Of a DNA stretch of 18,451 nt, positions 13,080-18,451 are shown piece after piece. The translations under genes and the position numbers were made by a program. Under the pieces are notes generated by a model that saw only the letters and a list, made by a program, of their open reading frames with translations, was not told the DNA's origin and did not search any database. Source of the DNA: an uncultured Lachnospiraceae bacterium (lineage in GTDB: Bacteria > Bacillota > Clostridia > Lachnospirales > Lachnospiraceae); contig CACXEL010000404.1 of NCBI GenBank assembly GCA_902766655.1, positions 1 through 18,451 on the forward strand, given 5' to 3'. Every line of letters begins with the position of its first letter. The stretch's first letter is position 1.

Positions 13080-15452
13080 TCACAGCGGATCCTGCCGGAA
13101 GTACCGGAAGAACCAGACCATGAACTTGTTGGTGAGGCGTGAGTAGTAGAAAATGATGATCAGGATCAGCAGGGTCAGCGGCACCATGAGCAGGGACCAC
13201 CACATGAAGACCGAGTGCATGTCGTAGAAGGCCGGGAAGATGAAGAGTCCGGCGAAGAAGGTGATCATGGACGCCCCCATCACCAGCCGCCTGTAGAGGG
13301 TGAGGGGCCAGCAGACGTTGGCCACGACCAGCATGGCCACGATTCCGCCCATCATGAGGGAGAAGGTCGAGCAGATCTCCTCCGACCAGGGGAAGATGAG
13401 GTCCATGAGCTGGACCATGATCATGGCCGTCACCATGGTGAAGGCCGCCGGCATGCAGATCTTGAGGATGTGCCGAAGGAAGCCCTCCGCGCTCACGTCC
13501 TTCGGCCGTTCCATGGTCAGGAGGAAGGAGGGCATGCCGATGCCGCACACGTTGATGAGGCCCATCTGGAGGGTGGTCCAGGGGTAGGGCTGGCGGATCA
13601 GCGTGAAGATGAGGCTGAGGAGGAGAGAGTAGATGGTCTTGGTCAGGTAGAGGGAGCTCACACGCTCGATGTTGGCGATGATGATCCGGCCCTCGGAGAC
13701 GATGTCCTTCATGGCGGCGAAGTCCGAATCCAGGAGGACGATGTGGGCGGCGTTCTTGGCGGCATCCGACCCGTTGGCCATGGCGATGCCGCAGTCCGCG
13801 TCCTTGATGGCCAGCACGTCGTTCACGCCGTCGCCCACCATGGCGACCGTCTTGCCGTTCGCCTGCCAGGCCCTTACAAAGGCCTGCTTCTGCTCGGGCT
13901 TCACCCGGCCGAAGACGGTGTAATTGCCGATGACCTTGGCCAGCTCCGCCGGGTCTTCGGGGAGAGTCGTGGCGTCCACGTAGCGGTCCGCATTTTCCAC
14001 ACCGGCCTGTTCGGCTACGGTGGCGACCGTCACCGGGTTATCGCCGGAGATGACCTTGACGTCCACGCCGTTCTCCGCGAAATAGCGGAAGGTATCGATG
14101 GCCTCCTTCTTGATGATGTCGGAAATGACGACCGCCGCCAGCGGCTTCACCTCCCCGACGCTCCCGTCGGCGGTGTCCAGCGCCGTGGCCCCGCCCAGGA
14201 GCAGGACCCGGTAGCCGTCCATGGAGTACTCCTCGATCTCCTTCAGGATTTTTTCGTCCTTTGTCAGGAAATCGGGAGCGCCGACCACGTAGGCCCCGTG
14301 GCCCGGGAAAGCCGCCGCGCGGTACTTGCGGGCGGAAGAGAAGGGGATGACGTCCCCGCACTCCCAGTCGGTCTTGCGGCCGAAGGCCTTGTTCATGGCC
14401 TCCTGGGTGGCATTGGTGTCGCTGAAGGCCCCGTTCATGTGGCCCAGGATCTTCCGGATCTCGTGCTCGTGCATGTCCGCCAGGGGGAGGATCTCCTCGA
14501 CCTTGAGCTCGCCGGTGGTGATGGTGCCGGTCTTGTCGGTGCACAGAACGTTGACGCGGGCCAGGGCCTCGATGGCTTCCATCTCCTGGACCAGGGCGCG
14601 CTTCATGGCCAGGCGGCCGACGCCGATGATGAAGGAGACGGACATGAGCAGGACCAGGCCCTCGGGAATCATGCCGATGATGCCGGAGACGGTCCGGATG
14701 ATGGCCGTGTCGAAGGCCCCCTCGCTGGCCAGGTACTGGCTGCGGAAGAGGAGGATGCCCACCGGAATGATGAGGACGGAGACCACCTTGATGATCCGGC
14801 CGATCACGTTCTGCATCTCGGAGGAGGCCCGCTTCCTCGCGGAGGCCTTCCGGACCAGCTCGCTGGCGTAGCAGTCGGCGCCGACCTTCTCCGCCTGCAT
14901 GAGGGCGGTGCCGGCCACGATGAAGCTGCCCGAGAGGATCGGGTCGCCGTCCTTCTTGCGCACGGGTTTGGATTCACCGGTCAGCATGGACTCGTTGACT
15001 TCGAGGCCGCTCGCGCCGTAGACGGTGCCGTCGCAGGCCACCTGGTCGCCGGGGGAGAGGGCGATGAGGTCGTCCAGGACGATCTCGTTCACGGGAATCT
15101 TCTTCTTGCTCCCGTCGCGGAAGACGCTGGCCTTTGAGGCCGTGACGACGGAAAGCTTGTCGATCTGGGACTTGACCCGGAGCTCCTGGATGATGCCGAT
15201 GGCGGAATTGGACACCACGACGCCCAGGAAGAGCATGTTCTTGTACTGGCCTGTCAGGAGGATCAGGAAGCCCAACAGAATGTTCAGTATATTAAAGTAG
15301 GTGATGGTGTGGGAGAGGACGATCTGTTTGGTCGTCTTCTGCCCGTCCCTGGAAGCTATGTTGACCTGCCCGGCGGCTGCGCGCTCGGCTGCCTCTTCGG
15401 AGGTGAGTCCGCGGGGAATCTCCGGCAGGTCTGCGGCTGTGTTCTGAGACAT
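13080..15452 (-). CDS. P-type cation-transporting ATPase (CtpE-like)
   Basis: This 790-residue membrane pump couples ATP hydrolysis to cation transport. The ATG at 15452 follows AAAGGAG. Key sites are intact: TGES in the actuator domain (158-161), the phosphorylated Asp 306 in DKTGT, SGDN (469-472) in the P domain, and the GDGVND hinge (540-545). Two hydrophobic segments precede the actuator domain (about 48-90), two follow it (about 219-280) and about six lie after residue 590. The fourth helix has MIPEGLVLL, an uncharged-plus-Glu pattern unlike the CPC of heavy-metal pumps. This motif and the compact N-domain resemble CtpE-type pumps, linked to calcium in mycobacteria; calcium, magnesium or manganese are all possible here. 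No metal-binding Cys domain is present. It is a single-gene unit with its own promoter. Confidence 0.92.
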   Translation of the reverse strand: MSQNTAADLPEIPRGLTSEEAAERAAAGQVNIASRDGQKTTKQIVLSHTITYFNILNILLGFLILLTGQYKNMLFLGVVVSNSAIGIIQELRVKSQIDKLSVVTASKASVFRDGSKKKIPVNEIVLDDLIALSPGDQVACDGTVYGASGLEVNESMLTGESKPVRKKDGDPILSGSFIVAGTALMQAEKVGADCYASELVRKASARKRASSEMQNVIGRIIKVVSVLIIPVGILLFRSQYLASEGAFDTAIIRTVSGIIGMIPEGLVLLMSVSFIIGVGRLAMKRALVQEMEAIEALARVNVLCTDKTGTITTGELKVEEILPLADMHEHEIRKILGHMNGAFSDTNATQEAMNKAFGRKTDWECGDVIPFSSARKYRAAAFPGHGAYVVGAPDFLTKDEKILKEIEEYSMDGYRVLLLGGATALDTADGSVGEVKPLAAVVISDIIKKEAIDTFRYFAENGVDVKVISGDNPVTVATVAEQAGVENADRYVDATTLPEDPAELAKVIGNYTVFGRVKPEQKQAFVRAWQANGKTVAMVGDGVNDVLAIKDADCGIAMANGSDAAKNAAHIVLLDSDFAAMKDIVSEGRIIIANIERVSSLYLTKTIYSLLLSLIFTLIRQPYPWTTLQMGLINVCGIGMPSFLLTMERPKDVSAEGFLRHILKICMPAAFTMVTAMIMVQLMDLIFPWSEEICSTFSLMMGGIVAMLVVANVCWPLTLYRRLVMGASMITFFAGLFIFPAFYDMHSVFMWWSLLMVPLTLLILIIIFYYSRLTNKFMVWFFRYFRQDPL

Positions 15453-15501
15453 CGGTTCTCCTTTGTGCCGGCCTGGCCGGCAGAATTATCAGTTTACATG
15501 A

Positions 15502-15530
15502 ATTATAGAAGGACAGGCAAAAAAACGCAA
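15502..15530 (-). promoter_or_regulatory. Promoter of the P-type ATPase gene
   Basis: On the minus strand, TATAAT at 15507-15502 is preceded by TTGCGT at 15530-15525 with 17-base spacing. A perfect six-bp dyad CGCAAG-GAA-CTTGCG (15526-15540) covers the -35 box and could be an operator. A second dyad, GCCGGC-CTG-GCCGGC (15467-15481), lies in the mRNA leader. Confidence 0.65.
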
Positions 15531-15550
15531 GGAACTTGCGGTGCAGTGTG

Positions 15551-15578
15551 TTGAAAAAGCGTCCGTGTCTGTTATAAT
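15551..15578 (+). promoter_or_regulatory. Sigma-A-type promoter of pth-mfd
   Basis: TTGAAA at 15551-15556 and a perfect TATAAT at 15573-15578, 16 bases apart, with TGT just before the -10. It lies divergent from the ATPase promoter. The resulting leader before pth is about 110 nt. Confidence 0.8.
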
Positions 15579-15627
15579 AGATACCTGTTCGGCCCTTGCG
15601 GAGGCAGGCGGCCGGGCGGAAGAGATT

Positions 15628-15657
15628 ATGAAAGCAAACACCGCGGCCTGGTCTTAA
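15628..15657 (+). CDS. Possible nine-codon leader ORF upstream of pth
   Basis: An ATG at 15628 preceded by GGAAGAG five bases or so upstream encodes MKANTAAWS and stops at 15655-15657, 36 bases before pth. It lies inside the inferred pth transcript. Its last codons overlap a possible CCGCG/CGCGG stem (15641-15645 with 15661-15665). Whether it is translated is not known; short ORFs with such signals also arise by chance. Confidence 0.3.
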   Translation: MKANTAAWS

Positions 15658-15693
15658 GGGCGCGGCTTTAGTCGTAGAGAGGAAAATGCAGAC

Positions 15694-16257
15694 ATGTTCA
15701 TCATCGTAGGCCTGGGCAACCCCGGCAGCAAGTATGACAGGACCCGCCACAACATGGGCTTCGACGTCATCGACCAGCTGATCACCCGCAACCACATAAG
15801 CGGACCCTTCAGCAAGTTCCACGCCATGTACGGCACGGGCTACATCGGCGGGGAGAAGGTCGTCCTGGCCAAACCCATGACCTACATGAACCTGAGCGGT
15901 CAGGCCGTCCGGGAGCTGGTCGACTTCTACAAGATCGACCCGGCCACGGAGCTCATCCTGATCAGCGACGATATCGACCTGGACGTAGGCCGGCTCCGCA
16001 TCCGCAAGCAGGGCTCGGCCGGCGGGCAGAACGGCCTCAAGGACGTGATTGCAAAGCTCGGCACCCAGCAGTTCACCCGGATCCGGGTGGGGACAGGCGC
16101 GAAGCCTGCGGACTGGGACCTGGCGGACTGGGTCCTGAGCCGGTTCTCCCCGGAGGAGAGAAAGCTGGTCGACGACGCCGTTCTGCGGGCGGCGGAGGCG
16201 GTGGAGACTGTCGTGAAGGACGGCCCGGACAGGGCCATGAACTTATATAACAGGTAG
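15694..16257 (+). CDS. pth: Peptidyl-tRNA hydrolase
   Basis: Pth frees tRNAs from peptides dropped by stalled ribosomes by cutting the peptidyl-tRNA ester bond in the cytoplasm. The 187-residue product is full length with the canonical start MFIIVGLGNPG. Catalytic and substrate residues are seen as Asn 9, His 19 (RTRHN), Asn 66 (MTYMNLSG) and Asp 92/93 (SDDIDLDVGR). The next usual motif, GSAGGHNG, reads GSAGGQNG here, so the position matching Escherichia coli His 113 is Gln 112, while the following Asn is kept. The ribosome binding site is weak in spacing: GAGAGG ends 11 bases before the ATG. mfd follows after 10 bases, a common clostridial arrangement. Confidence 0.96.
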   Translation: MFIIVGLGNPGSKYDRTRHNMGFDVIDQLITRNHISGPFSKFHAMYGTGYIGGEKVVLAKPMTYMNLSGQAVRELVDFYKIDPATELILISDDIDLDVGRLRIRKQGSAGGQNGLKDVIAKLGTQQFTRIRVGTGAKPADWDLADWVLSRFSPEERKLVDDAVLRAAEAVETVVKDGPDRAMNLYNR

Positions 16258-16267
16258 AGGGAAGCAA

Positions 16268-18451
16268 ATGCAGACATTTGTGGCACCGCTCAGGGAGCTG
16301 GCGGAGGTCCAGGAAATCGAAGAGAAGCTCATGAAGGGGACGGGCGTCATTTCCCTGTCCGGCTGCATCGAGGCGCAGAAGGCCAACATGATCTTTGGCC
16401 TTTCTTATGATGCCATGCGGATCCGGGGGCGGGGCGGCAATGCCAATCTCCCCGTGGACGAGTGCGTCGTGGTCACGGAAAATGAACTCACCGCCAAGGT
16501 CCTCCAGGAGAATCTCAGCTTCTACCTGCCGGACGTCCGCATCTATCCGGCCAAGGACCTCCTCTTCTACCAGGCAGACCTGGCCTCCAACCTCCTGGAT
16601 GTCCAGCGGATGCGAGTCTTCCGGGCCCTCCTCGAGCAGGAGAGGCCGGTCATCATTGCCCCCATTTCCGCCCTCATGGATCCGGTCACGGAGCGGAGCG
16701 AGATGGCGGCGGCCGTCCTGGAGCTGGCGGCCGACACCGAGGAGGACCTGGAGGACCTCCGCAGGCAGCTGGTCAGGATGGGCTACGAGCGCTGCGCCGA
16801 GGTCTCCCAGCAGGGCCATTTCGCCTCCAGGGGCGATATCCTGGACATCTGGGCCCTTACCGAGGACCTGCCCTACCGCATCGAATTCTTCGGGGACGAG
16901 ATCGAGTCCATCCGCCGCTTCGACCCGGAGAGCCAGCGGTCGGTGGAGGAGGTCAGCGAGATCAATATTTATCCCGCCAACGACGGAACGGGAAAGACGG
17001 CTCCCTTCATCAACTGGTTCGACGGCCGCAAGGTCCTCTTCGTCCTGGACGAACCGGGCCGCCTCGCGGAAGCCGCCAAGGCCACCGAGCAGGAGTTCCG
17101 GGAGAGCGTGAAGAACCGGGTGGAGAGCGGCAGCTACCGCAAGGGCGACCGTATTCCCAACATCCTGGGCACGAACGAGCTCATTGCCCGCCTCAACCGG
17201 CGGCGGTGCCTGGCCGTGAGCGCGCTGGGTGTCCGCCAGGGCCCCTGGCAGATCACCGACACCTTCGGCACCAGCGTCCAGGGCACCGGCACCTACAACT
17301 CCAACGTGGAGCTTCTGATCGGGGACCTGCAGCGCTACCGCCGGCTGGGCTACCGGGTGGTCGTGCTGTCCGCCTCCCAATCCAGGGCTAAGCGGCTCGC
17401 GGGGAACCTGCGGGACAGCGAGGTGCCTGCCATCTACACCGAGGACCGGGATCTCGAGCTGAAACCCGGGCAGATCGCCGTCGAGTACGGACACGCGACC
17501 CGCGGGTTCGAGTATCCTCTTATTAAAATGGCGGTCATTTCCGAGACCGACATCTTTGGCAAGCGGGAGGTCAGGAAAAAGAAGAAGCGCCCGGTGAACG
17601 GGGAGACCATCTCCAGCTTCTCGGACCTCCACGTCGGCGACTGCGTCGTCCACGAGACCCACGGCATCGGCATCTACAAGGGTATCGAGCAGGTCCGGGT
17701 CGACGACGTCTACAAGGACTACATCAAGATCGAATACAAGAACGGGAACCTCTACGTTCTGGCGACCCAGCTGGACATGCTGCAGAAGTATTCCGGCGGG
17801 ACCGAGAAGGCCCATCCGCCCCTGAGCCGCTTAGGCGGCAAGGAGTGGGAGAAGACCAGGGCCAGGGCCAAGGCCTCCGCCAAAAATATAGCCGGGCAGC
17901 TGGTCAGGCTCTACGCTGCGCGGGAGATGGGCAAGGGCTTCGTTTTCAGCGAGGACACCGAGTGGCAGCGGGAGTTCGAGGAGTTCTTCCCCTTCGAGGA
18001 GACGGACGACCAGCTGACAGCCATCGGCGAAGTCAAGGCCGACATGCAGAGCACCAAGATCATGGACCGGCTCATCTGCGGCGACGTGGGCTACGGCAAG
18101 ACCGAGATCGCCCTGAGAGCCGCCTTCAAGGCCGTCCAGGACGGCAGGCAGGTGGCCTATCTGGTGCCCACCACGATCCTGGCCCAGCAGCACTACAACA
18201 CCTTCCTCCAGAGGATGAAGGACTTCCCGGTGCGGACGGACCTCATGTGCCGGTTCCGGACGCCCGCCCAGATCAAAAAGACGGTCGAGGACTTAAAGCG
18301 CGGCTACGTGGACATCGTCATCGGCACCCACCGGCTCCTGTCCAAGGACGTCCAGTTCAGGAACCTGGGCCTCCTCATCATCGACGAGGAGCAACGCTTC
18401 GGCGTGACCCACAAGGAGAAGATCAAGGAAATGCGGAAGGACGTGGACGTC
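16268..18451 (+). CDS. mfd: Transcription-repair coupling factor Mfd (partial, N-terminal 728 codons)
   Basis: Mfd removes RNA polymerase stalled at DNA lesions and recruits UvrA for excision repair. The ATG at 16268 follows AGAGGGAAG, and the frame stays open to the window edge, so the last third or more (typically 1,100-1,200 residues in total) is missing. Regions seen in order: the UvrB-like N-terminal module (residues 1-350, with [20 protein letters not shown] and [11 protein letters not shown]), the middle domain with [20 protein letters not shown], the RNA-polymerase-interacting CarD-like domain at about 451-515 ([20 protein letters not shown]), and the start of the helicase-like motor with Walker A GDVGYGKT (605-612) and the DEEQ box (706-709). 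It is cotranscribed with pth from the promoter at 15551. Confidence 0.97.
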   Translation, partial: MQTFVAPLRELAEVQEIEEKLMKGTGVISLSGCIEAQKANMIFGLSYDAMRIRGRGGNANLPVDECVVVTENELTAKVLQENLSFYLPDVRIYPAKDLLFYQADLASNLLDVQRMRVFRALLEQERPVIIAPISALMDPVTERSEMAAAVLELAADTEEDLEDLRRQLVRMGYERCAEVSQQGHFASRGDILDIWALTEDLPYRIEFFGDEIESIRRFDPESQRSVEEVSEINIYPANDGTGKTAPFINWFDGRKVLFVLDEPGRLAEAAKATEQEFRESVKNRVESGSYRKGDRIPNILGTNELIARLNRRRCLAVSALGVRQGPWQITDTFGTSVQGTGTYNSNVELLIGDLQRYRRLGYRVVVLSASQSRAKRLAGNLRDSEVPAIYTEDRDLELKPGQIAVEYGHATRGFEYPLIKMAVISETDIFGKREVRKKKKRPVNGETISSFSDLHVGDCVVHETHGIGIYKGIEQVRVDDVYKDYIKIEYKNGNLYVLATQLDMLQKYSGGTEKAHPPLSRLGGKEWEKTRARAKASAKNIAGQLVRLYAAREMGKGFVFSEDTEWQREFEEFFPFEETDDQLTAIGEVKADMQSTKIMDRLICGDVGYGKTEIALRAAFKAVQDGRQVAYLVPTTILAQQHYNTFLQRMKDFPVRTDLMCRFRTPAQIKKTVEDLKRGYVDIVIGTHRLLSKDVQFRNLGLLIIDEEQRFGVTHKEKIKEMRKDVDV

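Noticed and set aside
13215..15137. 640-codon plus-strand open frame opposite the P-type ATPase
   Set aside because: Composition is dominated by His, Asp, Gly and Val as expected for the antisense of a GC-rich gene; the minus strand encodes an unmistakable ATPase.
16073..17815. 580-codon minus-strand open frame across pth and mfd
   Set aside because: Antisense shadow of mfd; it has no family motifs and crosses two real genes.

Overview
The window is GC-rich bacterial chromosome. It most resembles a member of the Clostridia, probably Lachnospiraceae. Reasons are strong purine-rich ribosome binding sites, a probable TTG start, the pth-mfd gene pair, the Firmicutes form of PheS, and small membrane or lipoprotein families typical of gut clostridia. 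This placement is inferred from gene content and style, not from a marker search.

Layout. (1) 1-2094: an intact cytoplasmic GH3 glycosidase on the plus strand. (2) 2095-5340: a disturbed stretch. It holds a near-perfect 44-bp-stem hairpin repeat (2129-2219), a minus-strand GH32-type C-terminal domain that has lost its catalytic part (2221-2907), three direct repeats of 71 bp (2937-3149), and an intact, overlapping membrane-protein/lipoprotein pair (3147-4456). It ends with an N-terminally truncated YesL-like membrane protein butted head-on against a roughly 47-codon minus-strand scrap of a LacI-type regulator (4503-5168). GH32, LacI and YesL are typical parts of sugar-utilisation loci, so this stretch reads as the remains of one or more such loci. 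(3) 5343-6197: an orphan DUF2971 protein. (4) 6379-10125: the phenylalanyl-tRNA synthetase operon pheS-pheT, with its own sigma-A-type promoter, a short leader holding a terminator-like hairpin, and a shared bidirectional terminator. (5) 10165-12000, minus strand: a NifX/NifB-family small protein followed by a sugar-type substrate-binding lipoprotein with a Glu/Ala-rich tail and no transporter genes beside it. (6) 12163-12876: a PrsW-family intramembrane protease. (7) 13080-15452, minus strand: a P-type cation ATPase, separated from prsW by another bidirectional terminator. (8) 15551-18451: a promoter, then pth (peptidyl-tRNA hydrolase) and the first 728 codons of mfd, which runs off the window.

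The housekeeping genes (pheST, pth, mfd) look ordinary and intact, apart from a His-to-Gln change at a position usually conserved in Pth. Genes alternate in orientation, and convergent pairs are separated by long stem-loops. I did not find a convincing new multi-gene system. The most unusual material is the 2.1-5.3 kb recombination scar with its repeats, the pheS and pth leaders, and the orphan acidic-tailed binding lipoprotein next to a NifX-like gene.
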